Positions 35,297-43,429 are shown, counted from the stretch's first letter. The stretch: DNA of 64,000 nucleotides from Pseudomonas sp. TH31 (GCF_016650815.1 NZ_JAEKEZ010000029.1:372001-436000), one strand, 5' to 3'. The notes: generated by a model not told the origin, from the letters alone. Numbers and translations are program-made.

Positions 35297-35979
35297 AAAC
35301 CATCCGGACTCGACGCCACACCAACAAGACCTTCGACAAGGCAGACAGAACCTCGATAAGCCAACGTACATGAGGTACGACTGTTTCAAAAAGTTAACAG
35401 GATTGAAGCACGAGCATGAGCGATTGCGCTGGGGATTTGGTGACCCCTCCAAGGTGAAACGGAACACGAGTGGGAACAGATGAAATAGGCCCACGACACG
35501 TACGAAAAGAAGTGAGCATTTGCCCCCAGTGAAACGAGCACTGATCGCCTCCTATATATAGAAGGAATTTGCGGTAGGGTTCGTTTGCGCAAAAAAGGAC
35601 TTGATTGCAGAAAGCAGCGACAAACGACTTACGCCAGCGAATTGACTGCTTTCTCACTTTCGTTACACAGGGTTATCCACAGGCAGTACGTTGCAATACC
35701 CCTCCAAAACGCACTATCTTGTGGTCGCCTCCCTACGAAACCCTACATGTTGGGGTTTACGCCTCTTCTGACTCTCATTTCGTGAGAAATCTCTTTCATC
35801 GGAGGGAAGTTGCTCGTCTCAAGAACGCAACGGATGGCGTCAATAAAGCCCCACTAAGGCCCTCAAAAGGCCCTCAGAGGCTCTTTGACATAGTTATTAG
35901 GGGTCAGTAGGCGGCAGATAAAAAAAGATGCGGAGAATGCCCCGCAGAGGCTTGCACTGAAATCTTGACTTAGACTAAG
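35297..35979. other. 683-base region after the integrase
   Basis: No gene supported: the open frames here are short, lack ribosome sites and give Cys/Arg/Ser-rich translations typical of noncoding DNA. A direct repeat AAGGCCCTCA / AAGGCCCTCA occurs near 35855-35880 and a hairpin near 35930-35946. A sigma-70-like promoter (TTGCAC at 35952, TAAGAT at 35976, 18-base spacer) sits at the right edge. Confidence 0.45.
35969..35979. promoter_or_regulatory. palindrome over a possible -10 box
   Basis: CTTAGACTAAG is a perfect 5-1-5 inverted repeat lying over TAAGAT, the possible -10 box. Such short palindromes over promoters are typical of autorepressor operators. The ATG of the next open frame follows directly. 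Confidence 0.4.
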
Positions 35980-36198
35980 ATGAGCACACGCAAAAAAGCC
36001 GCCCATGTGGGCAGCTCTGTTGAAGATGTTCACGAGCAGCTACGTCACGTTTTTCCGGACATAAACGTAGCTACTCGCCCTCTTCCACATGCGTTAGCAC
36101 GGTCAAGAGAAGGACGCCATTTAACCGAATTGATGCAATTGCGTCAATTGGTGTTTGATCGGTGGTCGTTCCTGATTTTGAACTGTGCGATTCATTAA
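35980..36198 (+). CDS. hypothetical island protein, 72 residues
   Basis: Begins MSTRKKAAHVGSSVEDVHEQLRHVFPD and continues NVATRPLPHALARSREGRHLTELMQLRQLVFDRW. The composition looks protein-like and antitoxin/regulator-sized, but I recognise no family. No ribosome site precedes the ATG; the apparent -10 box overlaps it, so either translation starts further in or the promoter is misread. The last residues (FLILNCAIH) look unlike the rest, which could mean truncation. Low confidence. Confidence 0.35.
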   Translation: MSTRKKAAHVGSSVEDVHEQLRHVFPDINVATRPLPHALARSREGRHLTELMQLRQLVFDRWSFLILNCAIH

Positions 36199-36219
36199 CT
36201 CGCATAAGGAACGTCCATT

Positions 36220-36339
36220 ATGGATAGCTTCGAACGTAACACCGTAGGCCAGAAAACCATCCCTGTCCGTCAGTATCGCCGGTTTCGTTTCGGCGAGTGG
36301 GAGGATGTCTGTCACCACCACCGTAGTCCGCCTCGTTAA
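36220..36339 (+). CDS. very small hypothetical protein, 39 residues
   Basis: An ATG with AAGGA nine bases upstream opens a 39-codon frame: MDSFERNTVGQKTIPVRQYR, continuing RFRFGEWEDVCHHHRSPPR. Basic, with a His triplet. It could be a small DNA-binding or excisionase-like factor, which the island otherwise lacks, but there is no family evidence. Longer frames on the opposite strand have worse starts. Confidence 0.3.
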   Translation: MDSFERNTVGQKTIPVRQYRRFRFGEWEDVCHHHRSPPR

Positions 36340-36627
36340 GGCGTAGCGACAAGCCACCAAGCTTGCGCTGATTTGGTGGCCCTCCCCGCAAGACCGATAT
36401 TTCCAGTACCTGGCCCCGCCCCGAAAAATCCGAACACCTCTCTGAGCTTCTGAGTTTCGCAACGGAAAAATAAGCTGATGGCCTTTTTTCGGCCGTCATG
36501 CTGGCGCTGCTTAACGCTCGCCACTACACCATTATCTGATCGCTGGAAAAGCAGAAATAACCTCACCGCTAGAGGCCCTACAACGCTGTCTCAGCGTCTG
36601 TTCAACTCAACTGCTTCGTTCAGCAGG

Positions 36628-36655
36628 CATGAAAAAGCCCGCTCAAGGCGGGCAT
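36628..36655 (-). terminator. intrinsic terminator of the small recombinase gene
   Basis: On the minus strand TGCCCGC CTTGA GCGGGCT is followed by TTTTTC, 20 bases past the recombinase stop codon. Confidence 0.8.
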
Positions 36656-36674
36656 TGGGTGCAGCAACGATCCG

Positions 36675-37229
36675 TCAGAACACGAACTCATGGTAAGTGG
36701 CGTCAACCTCAGCCTGAGTGAGACCGACGTACACCATCGTCACGGCGGGGCTTGAGTGGTTCAGCACCTTGCAAATCAACTCGATTGAAACGCCTCCGCT
36801 ATACATGAGCCAGCCGCGTGTCTTCCTCATGGAGTGGGTGCCGAGCTGGATACTCATCTCATCACCGACAGCCTTGAACGCAGTTGCAACCGCTACACGG
36901 CTAACGGCCTTGCCCTTGGCCCGGTTGCTGTCCACCTGAAACAAGAACGTGTGGTCTGGGTGCGCTTTCCTACGGCGTCCGATGATGGTCTTGGCCGAGC
37001 TGTTCAAATCAATGGAGCGAGTCTTGCCCGTCTTGGCCTCCTTGATCACCAGCCTATCGCCTTGGACATCCTCAAAGGTGAGGCTCAGCAAGTCACTGAT
37101 ACGAAGTGCGGTATTGATACCGAATCGCCATATGTCTGCATACAAAGGGTTGCCTTTGGCGTTGAGGGTCAGCTTGCGAGAAATCGTCTCGGCCTCCCCC
37201 TCTGTTTTCACCGCTTCTACGATGTTCAT
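36675..37229 (-). CDS. second tyrosine recombinase, catalytic domain only
   Basis: 184 residues from MNIVEAVKTEGEAETISRKL (ATG at 37229, GGAG 11 bases upstream; a GTG at 37241 would add MLIR). There is no core-binding domain. Catalytic residues: TALRISDLLSL (Arg), EAKTGKTRSIDL (Lys), GTHSMRKTRGWLMY (His-x-x-Arg), VLNHSSPAVTMVYVGLT (His and Tyr). Size and shape match FimB/FimE-type invertases and other single-domain phage recombinases. Its start region is built into a cluster of TCTAATTAACA repeats, so self-regulation or site-specific recombination next to the gene is likely. Confidence 0.85.
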   Translation of the reverse strand: MNIVEAVKTEGEAETISRKLTLNAKGNPLYADIWRFGINTALRISDLLSLTFEDVQGDRLVIKEAKTGKTRSIDLNSSAKTIIGRRRKAHPDHTFLFQVDSNRAKGKAVSRVAVATAFKAVGDEMSIQLGTHSMRKTRGWLMYSGGVSIELICKVLNHSSPAVTMVYVGLTQAEVDATYHEFVF

Positions 37230-37349
37230 TCTAATTAACACTCCGTGTGATTTTCCTACGATGTGTTAATTAGAGCATGACATGCATGGCGACAGCAAGA
37301 GTTTTAAAGGACTGGCTAATTTACACAATAGTATTCTGTTAATTAGAAT
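37228..37349. repeat. three copies of TCTAATTAACA around the small recombinase start
   Basis: ATTCTAATTAACA at 37228-37240 has a perfect 13-bp inverted copy at 37337-37349, enclosing 96 bases. A third, inverted copy (GTGTTAATTAGA) is at 37263-37274 and pairs over 12 bp with 37230-37241. The first copy overlaps the ATG. They may be crossover sites, recombinase-binding sites or operators. Confidence 0.6.
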
Positions 37350-37359
37350 CTGTATCGGG

Positions 37360-37578
37360 TCAGGCTTGGCGTATCTGATTGATCGCCTCGGTGATAGCTG
37401 CCGCGTTCTTGTCGATGGTTTTCAGCGCGGTCATGACATTCAAATGAACAACAGGCTCACCCTGTAACCTCACCCACAGGGATAACTCTTCGATTGCGGC
37501 GGCTAGGGCGTGCTGGTTGTGAAGTAGGAGGGTCAGCACGTCTGCTGTGGCGATTTTGGCGTCTGAGTTGTCTGGCAT
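37360..37578 (-). CDS. small hypothetical helical protein, 72 residues
   Basis: MPDNSDAKIATADVLTLLLHNQHALAAAIEELSLWVRLQGE and on through VVHLNVMTALKTIDKNAAAITEAINQI; almost entirely alpha-helical with heptad-like spacing. AAGGA lies 8 bases before the ATG. I recognise no family. It sits between the small recombinase and the 43-residue gene, all on the minus strand. Confidence 0.55.
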   Translation of the reverse strand: MPDNSDAKIATADVLTLLLHNQHALAAAIEELSLWVRLQGEPVVHLNVMTALKTIDKNAAAITEAINQIRQA

Positions 37579-37640
37579 GGGGGTCGTCCTTGAGGGATGT
37601 GAGGGATGTGAGGGAGCCTAGCGACGCCCTCACGATAAAG

Positions 37641-37772
37641 CTATTTACCCTTTGAAGGCGTTTTCTTCGGTGGCGGGATTGTCTCCACCGTTGTTGTGTT
37701 AGGACGCCGATTAGCTTCTTTGATCGGGATGAACTCCCCAGTCTTTGAGTCCCTACCACGCTTGTTAGCCAT
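37641..37772 (-). CDS. small basic phage-type protein, 43 residues
   Basis: ATG at 37772 with AAGGAG seven bases upstream; reads MANKRGRDSKTGEFIPIKEA then RRPNTTTVETIPPPKKTPSKGK. This short Lys/Pro-rich protein type recurs in Pseudomonas phages and islands, sometimes mislabelled as a transporter; it is far too short for that. Function unknown. Confidence 0.65.
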   Translation of the reverse strand: MANKRGRDSKTGEFIPIKEANRRPNTTTVETIPPPKKTPSKGK

Positions 37773-38158
37773 GCGCTGCTCCTTAATAGCCTATCGCCAC
37801 GTCGGCGACACCATCAAAGCTAGTTCAGGAAGGTCTTTACGCAACCTGGCCGGGCGAAAGTGTGCCTTTGCGGAAGTCGGTGATTCCAGCTCAAAACTGC
37901 CGTTTTGGCACCAAAACCTCAAGTTGAAGCGTTCTCACCGAATCCAGCTTATCCGTTTTGGCTACAGGCAGCGTAGATGCTGGCTTGTAGCTGAATGCAC
38001 ATCATCAATAGAACCTATCAAAACCACTGACACGATAGGTTTTCATAGGCTTTCACCCCGGTTGTTTTGAGTTTCGACGGAGGTTATGGCGCATGCGGCA
38101 ATCAGCCAGCAACGTCGTTGCCGTTATAGTAAAATGGGCCGGTTAGGCATCCGCCGAC
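37773..38158. other. 386-base divergent intergenic region
   Basis: Between the minus-strand 43-residue gene and vapD. An 8-bp inverted repeat, AACCTATC / GATAGGTT, spans 38012-38041. No gene is supported; a short frame opening at 38086 has its GGAGG only two bases from the ATG and ends inside vapD. Confidence 0.45.
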
Positions 38159-38179
38159 ATGAAACCAAAGGAGCGGGAA

Positions 38180-38566
38180 ATGGCACATTACGCAATCGCA
38201 TTTGATCTCGACACCGTAGCGATGAAGGCTCACGGACTGAGCGATGCCGCAAGAACCAAGATTTACCAGACTGAGATTCCGCTAGCTCTGGCTTCGTGTG
38301 GGTTCACCGCACATCCACAAGGCTCGCTGTATCACACCGAAGCAGAACAGAATCCTATCACTGCGATCATGCAGCTACAGTCAACGCTGAGTAACAAAGC
38401 GCCTCAGTTCTGCAAGTTTGTGAAGCGCGTTCACGTGTTCCGCATGGAAGAGTGGAGCGATGTAACTTCACTGATTGCGAACAAAGTAGCTGCACCAGCT
38501 CCAGATGGAGCTGAGGAACTGGCTGAGCAAGAAGACTTTGATCAAGCCGAAGTGAAAGTAGCGTAA
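38180..38566 (+). CDS. VapD-like ribonuclease / virulence-associated protein D
   Basis: 128 residues from MAHYAIAFDLDTVAMKAHG, with GGAG eight bases before the ATG at 38180. The VapD hallmarks are AIAFDL at the N-terminus, GFTAHPQGSLYHTE in the middle and HVFRMEEWSDVTSLIANK towards the end. VapD of Helicobacter and Haemophilus has a Cas2-like ferredoxin fold and purine-specific RNase activity, in some cases as the toxin of a pair. An acidic tail of about 25 residues (PDGAEELAEQEDFDQAE) is extra. No separate antitoxin gene is obvious. Confidence 0.75.
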   Translation: MAHYAIAFDLDTVAMKAHGLSDAARTKIYQTEIPLALASCGFTAHPQGSLYHTEAEQNPITAIMQLQSTLSNKAPQFCKFVKRVHVFRMEEWSDVTSLIANKVAAPAPDGAEELAEQEDFDQAEVKVA

Positions 38567-38577
38567 CGACCAAACTG

Positions 38578-38596
38578 GCGGGGTGTAGAGCCCCGC
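38578..38596. terminator. hairpin terminator between vapD and the convergent operon
   Basis: GCGGGG TGTAGAG CCCCGC, 11 bases after the vapD stop and at the end of the convergent 412-residue gene. Followed by TTGTT only, so moderate strength. Confidence 0.6.
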
Positions 38597-38602
38597 TTGT
38601 TA

Positions 38603-39841
38603 TCACCATGGCAGAGGCTCCACCTCATACGCCAGCGTATGGCCCGGTAGCAGCACAGGAATGACATCTTGAACGTCTACAGCGTCCAGCTCAGCAGCGA
38701 ACTCGCGAGCGTTAGCGAGGAATGAGACAGGGCTTTGCAGGGTTACTTCGCTTCGCTCGCGGGTTGCCAACACCCTTGGACGCTGCACTGGCTCCATCCT
38801 AAACACGATTGGCCTGTATGGCGGGATACGCTCGCCATTGTCCACGGTGCTTGTGTGACGCTCTACGAACTCGGTTAGCACGTGGAGGATGGCTTCAACA
38901 GGCTTGCCGTGGAGCACGTCAAACACTGCCTGTACCTCTTCAGCGTTGAGGGTAGTTCTACTCATGTGCAACGCAGTGAAGGGGCTGACACGCTTGCAAA
39001 TCACGTCCAGCACTTCGGTTAGCTCTGGGCGGTGTTGAGCGTGACGTTCAAGCTCCTGGGACAACACATTGAATGGCGTAAGGATGGTTGTCTTAATCTG
39101 GAATCCACTCCCCTCCTTCCCTTCTAACTTTGCTTTCATCGCTGACAGGGCCTTGGTGCACATGTCGTCGAGGGCGTCCAAGTGAGCGCGTTGTTCTGGC
39201 ACTGTTGCGTCAAGGTGATCATGTAGCCAGCTCAGCACCTTGTGGCGTTGAGTTGGTTGAATCTTGGCAATCTTCACGACCTCAGCCACTACGTCAGCAC
39301 CAAGGAAGGCAATGACGCGTTGCACTGTTTGCTTGCGTGGGGCGCCCTTTTCCACTGAATGGCGAGAGACCAAGGCATTGCGGTTGATGCTCAGGCCGTG
39401 GCCCCAATACTTGGTGCCGTGATCTCGATTCAGCGTGGATGGGGCCACTACCAAGTTGTCAGGGTGGAACAGGCCAATAGCATTATGGCCTTGCACCGGG
39501 TGAATATGAGAGATAGCGAAATCCTTGGTCTCTCCGTAACGGTTGGCCTTGAGCTTGAGCTTGTACACGCCATATAGGGCTACCAGCGAATCCACGGTGT
39601 GGCCTGTGAGGATCTGGAGTGTCCCGGCACGTTCACATTCGTAGGCAAGGTGGTAGAAGAAGGCTGAGGTTGTTGCTTTGGCCACTCGGGATACTCGACG
39701 TTTCCCCTTGCTGGCTTCCTTCTGGCACTTCGGAGTGCAATACACTTTCTTAGCGCTGGTGGTGCGAAATCGGGTTTTGCAATGTGGACATGTTGGGCGA
39801 TGTACAGCTGGTTTACTCTTTTGCGGTGTTGCTGAGGTCAT
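38603..39841 (-). CDS. zinc-ribbon protein with HNH-like motif, island operon
   Basis: 412 residues. N-terminal zinc ribbon: RPTCPHCKTRFRTTSAKKVYC then PKC (residues about 17-40), followed by a basic KGKRR stretch. Then ISHIHPVQGHNAIGLFHPDNLVVAPSTLN and RDHG (about 108-143), spaced like the His-Asn core of an HNH endonuclease. The remaining 260 residues are helical and unrecognised. AGG-rich ribosome site GACGGAGC lies inside the previous gene, which it overlaps by 29 bases. Possibly a DNA-binding nuclease or regulator; nuclease activity is inference. Confidence 0.6.
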   Translation of the reverse strand: MTSATPQKSKPAVHRPTCPHCKTRFRTTSAKKVYCTPKCQKEASKGKRRVSRVAKATTSAFFYHLAYECERAGTLQILTGHTVDSLVALYGVYKLKLKANRYGETKDFAISHIHPVQGHNAIGLFHPDNLVVAPSTLNRDHGTKYWGHGLSINRNALVSRHSVEKGAPRKQTVQRVIAFLGADVVAEVVKIAKIQPTQRHKVLSWLHDHLDATVPEQRAHLDALDDMCTKALSAMKAKLEGKEGSGFQIKTTILTPFNVLSQELERHAQHRPELTEVLDVICKRVSPFTALHMSRTTLNAEEVQAVFDVLHGKPVEAILHVLTEFVERHTSTVDNGERIPPYRPIVFRMEPVQRPRVLATRERSEVTLQSPVSFLANAREFAAELDAVDVQDVIPVLLPGHTLAYEVEPLPW

Positions 39842-39983
39842 TGAATGCTCCGTCTCGGTTAGCAGGGTATGTAGGCTTAGGGTTGGTTACGCTGTATGCG
39901 TGGCGACATTGGCCGCTACAGAAGGCTTCCACCTTCGGTGTCTGGAACTTGGTGGAGCAGTTGCGACATGTGCATGTCTTCAT
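39813..39983 (-). CDS. 56-residue zinc-ribbon protein
   Basis: ATG at 39983 overlaps the preceding stop (ATGA). Reads MKTCTCRNCSTKFQTPKVEA, then FCSGQCRHAY and a polar tail ending NTAKE. The Cys-x2-Cys ... FC-x3-C arrangement is closely similar to the N-termini of the 412- and 228-residue proteins of the same operon, so this is a free-standing copy of that ribbon. Function unknown, probably nucleic-acid or protein binding. Confidence 0.65.
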   Translation of the reverse strand: MKTCTCRNCSTKFQTPKVEAFCSGQCRHAYSVTNPKPTYPANRDGAFNDLSNTAKE

Positions 39984-40162
39984 GCTGTGAATACCTCGTA
40001 TGGAATGGCGGGGTTACCGTCTGGGTGTGTAACGATCCAACGGAGTTGGCCGAAGCGGTTGATCACTTCGCTAACCACAAACTTTCTACGTGTGGTTCCG
40101 CACAGGGTCATGGCAGCGGTTAACGCCGCCCCTGATGATTTGAATTCGAATGGCAGCGCCAT
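39980..40162 (-). CDS. small hypothetical protein, 60 residues
   Basis: MALPFEFKSSGAALTAAMTLCGTTRRKFVVSEVINRFGQL then RWIVTHPDGNPAIPYEVFTA. AGGAG lies about eight bases before the ATG. Stop overlaps the next ATG by 4 bases. No family recognised; composition is that of a folded cytosolic protein. Confidence 0.6.
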   Translation of the reverse strand: MALPFEFKSSGAALTAAMTLCGTTRRKFVVSEVINRFGQLRWIVTHPDGNPAIPYEVFTA

Positions 40163-40297
40163 GCAGTTGTCTCCTATGTAATGGGTAATGTTGTGTGCTC
40201 ATGCACACGGTTTGATGTCCACTGAAAATGGCTACACCCCTTACAGAACAAGGCGTGTGGCGTTTTGTATCATGCGATACTTCTACTGCGGGCTTCG

Positions 40298-40504
40298 TTA
40301 CTTCTTTGATGGTGGTGGTAGTCCGTTATCGCTGTAGATGGCAATGTGCGCTAGTCCTTCCGGCATACCGAACAAAATGCAATCCCATAGCGTCTCAATG
40401 ACTGAGGGAAGTTGCTGTACAACCTCCACACCGTAGACTTCTGACACATAAAGGGTGCAAGCGCCCCTATGGTCTGTTTGGTTGGCGATTTCGTTGTATT
40501 CCAT
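40298..40504 (-). CDS. small acidic hypothetical protein, 68 residues
   Basis: MEYNEIANQTDHRGACTLYV continues through SEVYGVEVVQQLPSVIETLWDCILFG and ends GLPPPSKK. Start abuts the stop of the upstream 91-residue gene. A 135-base gap with a short inverted repeat (GTGTGC TCAT GCACAC, 40193-40208) separates it from the next gene. Unrecognised. Confidence 0.6.
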   Translation of the reverse strand: MEYNEIANQTDHRGACTLYVSEVYGVEVVQQLPSVIETLWDCILFGMPEGLAHIAIYSDNGLPPPSKK

Positions 40505-40779
40505 TACTTACCCTCCCTTAGAGCTTGGGAGACTTTCTGATCAACACGATTATTGACGTAGTCACGCATGCTGCTGCGTTCATTACTGAACTGAACCTGA
40601 AGTTCATTGTGTTCGATTCGAATCAGGTCAACAGTGCGTTGATTGGCGTTTCGTTCTGCAAGCTGAGCGTACTGCAATGCCATGTTACTTGTGTGATTGG
40701 ACAGGTAAACGGTGAGACCAGAGACCACCGTTATCTGTAAAAATGCACCAAGCATTATTACTTTGATGATTCCGTTCAT
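40504..40779 (-). CDS. small membrane-anchored coiled-coil protein, 91 residues
   Basis: One N-terminal membrane helix (IIKVIMLGAFLQITVVSGLTVYL, residues about 4-26) then a long helical, charged segment (RIEHNELQVQFSNERSSMRDYV) reaching the C-terminus. The shape recalls i-spanins or phage membrane accessory proteins, but no lysozyme, holin or o-spanin partner is nearby. Start overlaps the tape-measure stop by 4 bases, so it is coupled to that gene. Confidence 0.6.
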   Translation of the reverse strand: MNGIIKVIMLGAFLQITVVSGLTVYLSNHTSNMALQYAQLAERNANQRTVDLIRIEHNELQVQFSNERSSMRDYVNNRVDQKVSQALREGK

Positions 40780-43046
40780 TGCACTTCCGTCTGGTTCACG
40801 CCGGTCTCTCTTAAGATCTTTCCAATTCCCTGATCAATCATGTCTTTCACTACTGGCCCCATTACATCAGCAACCTGCTTCGGATCGCTAATCTGCGATG
40901 CGTTGACTATGATGTTCACAGACGTCGGCTCGATTGTTACGGTGTTGTTAGAGTTGGTTACCGTATTAGGTTCCTGTACGGAAGCACCGGGTTGAGTTGG
41001 GTAGTAAGGCTGAGGCCCAGTCATTCTCTGGATCAGGTCTTCAGAGTTGAGCAGTTGAGGAGCGCGAAACTGATGCCACTGATTACTTTCATCCCCCATC
41101 TGATCAGAAAGTCGACTAACAAAGTTTTCGAGTTTCATGGTGATGGTGTAAGCGTCAAAGTTCCCTGTTTCCACAGGGCGAATCTTGAGCTTACCTCCAC
41201 CCCAACGCTCTCTGTTCTCGTCTGCCGCTGATTGATCGTCTTCTACAGAGGCGCCAGTAAAGAAACGACGGAGATTTTCCATCATTCCACCAGTAGCACG
41301 AGCATCCAAACGGTCTTGCTCAGGTTCCGGCGTGGATGGTTTTAATCTTGGGCCAAGTGCTTCCCCAACAGTTCCGGGTGCTGGATTAGGGTCTTTCTGC
41401 ATTGCAGTGGTGGCGGCGGTGCCGTCTGCGTTATGCCCGATCATCCAGCGGATTAGGTTCGTATTGAACTTGGTCAGCCCCTTGTCAAACTCCATCAAAG
41501 AGTCTTTGAGCGGCCTCAATGCTTCGGTGAGTTCTCTTTCTGCGGTCAGTCTATCCCCGAGCGCTGCAATCAACTCAGGGTCTCTGTTTACATTCTCACC
41601 CTGCAAGTAGCGATCATTCTCAAGCCTCACAGCTTGAGCATCAAGAGAGTGCTTATGACGATCTAGTAACTCTGGAGACTGAGCAACAATGTCACGTAGA
41701 CCTTGTTGAACCATCGCACCGTTAACCTTGCCATCGTGTTGGGCCTCAAGGACGAAACCGGCTAGTTTGTTCTGATCACCCTTGTAACCAAGAGCCTTGC
41801 CGATTGCCTTGTAAAGAATCGTGGTTAGACGAGTACCTAGGGCGTCGGTGAGAGGCCTCAGATCCTGGCCCATGAAGCGATCTTTCGAATACCCTTGATT
41901 CAATTGCAATGCAGCCGAGTATTGTTGTGTCTTGTCCAAGTTACCAATACGGAACACGGCGGCTTGATCTTTCTGCAACTGGATTGCATCTTCGAGACTC
42001 TTCCCTTGGGCACGGAAGCCCTGAATCATGTTGCTGTATGCGACTGCTGATTCTCGATCAATCTTCATTCCATACTCTTGCGAGTTGGAAATATAGGCTT
42101 CTTTGATCCGTGCTCGTTCTTTGTCGTTGTTCCCAGCGGCCAGCAGGGTGTTATCAAACTGTTGGTTGTCAGCGGCTGTTTCCTGACGTAGTTCAATACG
42201 CTTGTTCAGATACCCGACAGCGGACACAAGGCCGTACAACCCAGCAGCAGCGGCACCTAAGCCAACGGTGAGACCGCCAAACCCCTGCCCCTCAGGCTCA
42301 GCCTGTTTAGCCTTCCAAGCTTCATGGCGCTCAGCAGCGAAGTCGAAACGCTTGGTTTGTTGGTCTGCCCTAACCGCTGCACGCTCCTCCCTGAGCTTGG
42401 CCGTCTGTTTCGATTGAACATACTTCTCAGCCATGCGCTCACCACGTTGGCGGGCTGCTGCCATTGCAAGCTCAGCACGTTGCATTGCCGTGGCGTGAGT
42501 CGCTGCCTGCTGCTGGAGTTTCACAGTGCGTTCCTGACGACGTTGCAGGATGTCAGCGAGGCGTGCCTCTCGAATCTTTGACTGTTCTACTGTTGCCTGT
42601 ACACGAGCCCTACCAAGGTCAGTCTTGAGACTCGCTTGCTCGGCGGCGTGTTGCTTACTTGCAAGCACCGCACGCTGTACCTGATCCTTCAATGAGGCTG
42701 ATTGAAGGAAGGCTTCTTCCCTCTTGCCTGCCGATACCAACTTTTGTTCGGCAAGTTGTGTTGTGAACTGTTGACGGCGAAGCTTCGAGAGTTTCGTTTC
42801 TGTAGCAAGTTGCTTCGTTAGAGACTGCTGAACAGCCGCATCAACCTTCAACCCCTCAGACTTAGCAGCGGTGACACCAAACTTCATATTCAGTTTCTTT
42901 TGAAGAGCTTCGGCAGATTTACCCAATTGGGTCATTTGCTGTTCTGCCGCCTTTAGCATTTGCATGAAACGGCTAAGCGGGCCTGTCGACACATCGAATA
43001 CCAGCTTACCGGTTAGGCGGGCGATCTCCTCATTAATACTGCTCAT
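40776..43046 (-). CDS. phage tail tape-measure protein
   Basis: 756 residues. Residues about 25-250 are Ala/Gln/Lys/Arg-rich and predicted coiled coil; a hydrophobic Gly/Ala segment (GLTVGLGAAAAGLYGLVSAVGYL) lies near 258-280; then a domain of the tape-measure N-terminal type (QEYGMKIDRESAVAYSNMIQGF, LNQGYSKDRFMGQDLRPLTDALG) at about 315-450; a Pro-rich linker; and a C-terminus SVNIIVNASQISDPKQVADVM typical of tail-length tape measures. In a phage it would set tail length and pass into the cell during DNA entry. Here it has no tube, sheath, baseplate or capsid genes around it, which is the central oddity of the island. Confidence 0.82.
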   Translation of the reverse strand: MSSINEEIARLTGKLVFDVSTGPLSRFMQMLKAAEQQMTQLGKSAEALQKKLNMKFGVTAAKSEGLKVDAAVQQSLTKQLATETKLSKLRRQQFTTQLAEQKLVSAGKREEAFLQSASLKDQVQRAVLASKQHAAEQASLKTDLGRARVQATVEQSKIREARLADILQRRQERTVKLQQQAATHATAMQRAELAMAAARQRGERMAEKYVQSKQTAKLREERAAVRADQQTKRFDFAAERHEAWKAKQAEPEGQGFGGLTVGLGAAAAGLYGLVSAVGYLNKRIELRQETAADNQQFDNTLLAAGNNDKERARIKEAYISNSQEYGMKIDRESAVAYSNMIQGFRAQGKSLEDAIQLQKDQAAVFRIGNLDKTQQYSAALQLNQGYSKDRFMGQDLRPLTDALGTRLTTILYKAIGKALGYKGDQNKLAGFVLEAQHDGKVNGAMVQQGLRDIVAQSPELLDRHKHSLDAQAVRLENDRYLQGENVNRDPELIAALGDRLTAERELTEALRPLKDSLMEFDKGLTKFNTNLIRWMIGHNADGTAATTAMQKDPNPAPGTVGEALGPRLKPSTPEPEQDRLDARATGGMMENLRRFFTGASVEDDQSAADENRERWGGGKLKIRPVETGNFDAYTITMKLENFVSRLSDQMGDESNQWHQFRAPQLLNSEDLIQRMTGPQPYYPTQPGASVQEPNTVTNSNNTVTIEPTSVNIIVNASQISDPKQVADVMGPVVKDMIDQGIGKILRETGVNQTEVQ

Positions 43047-43429
43047 TGGACACTACCCCCAAACGATCTACGGTGACCTGTAGTGCGCTTGCGTTGCTCG
43101 AACAACCCAGACACAAGGTTAGTGAATGTAATCACACCACGACTCAGGTGGAGCACTTCACAAGCATCGAAGTAGTGACCACGATTGCACTTGATGTAGT
43201 TGTTGAGGATTGTGACGGCTAGCCTATTGCCAGTCACAGCCAGATATACAGAGTCGTCCTCGGCAATCCACCAGAAATACTGATATGCGAAAAACTCACC
43301 AGATACACGGCGAAGGTATTGGCGGTAGCCATTGTTGAAAGCGCCGACATTAACGTCACCGGTGAAACGTAGGAGTGTGTAGCATGGGCCACTTTGAAGG
43401 GCCTTGAAACGTGACACTGATCTTTCCAT
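43043..43429 (-). CDS. hypothetical island protein, 128 residues
   Basis: Aromatic-rich: SGPCYTLLRFTGDVNVGAFN, then FFAYQYFWWIAEDDSVYLAV and NYIKCNRGHYFDACEVLHLSRGV. The C-terminal 20 residues are very basic (EQRKRTTGHRRS). The overlap with the tape-measure start is 4 bases and with the upstream stop 1 base, so it belongs to the same operon. Position just before a tape-measure gene is where tail-assembly chaperones sit in phages, but the sequence does not look like one. Unrecognised. Confidence 0.65.
   Translation of the reverse strand: MERSVSRFKALQSGPCYTLLRFTGDVNVGAFNNGYRQYLRRVSGEFFAYQYFWWIAEDDSVYLAVTGNRLAVTILNNYIKCNRGHYFDACEVLHLSRGVITFTNLVSGLFEQRKRTTGHRRSFGGSVQ

Noticed and set aside
38086..38202. 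Small leader peptide before vapD
   Set aside because: The GGAGG is only two bases from the ATG and the translation is Arg-rich and not protein-like.
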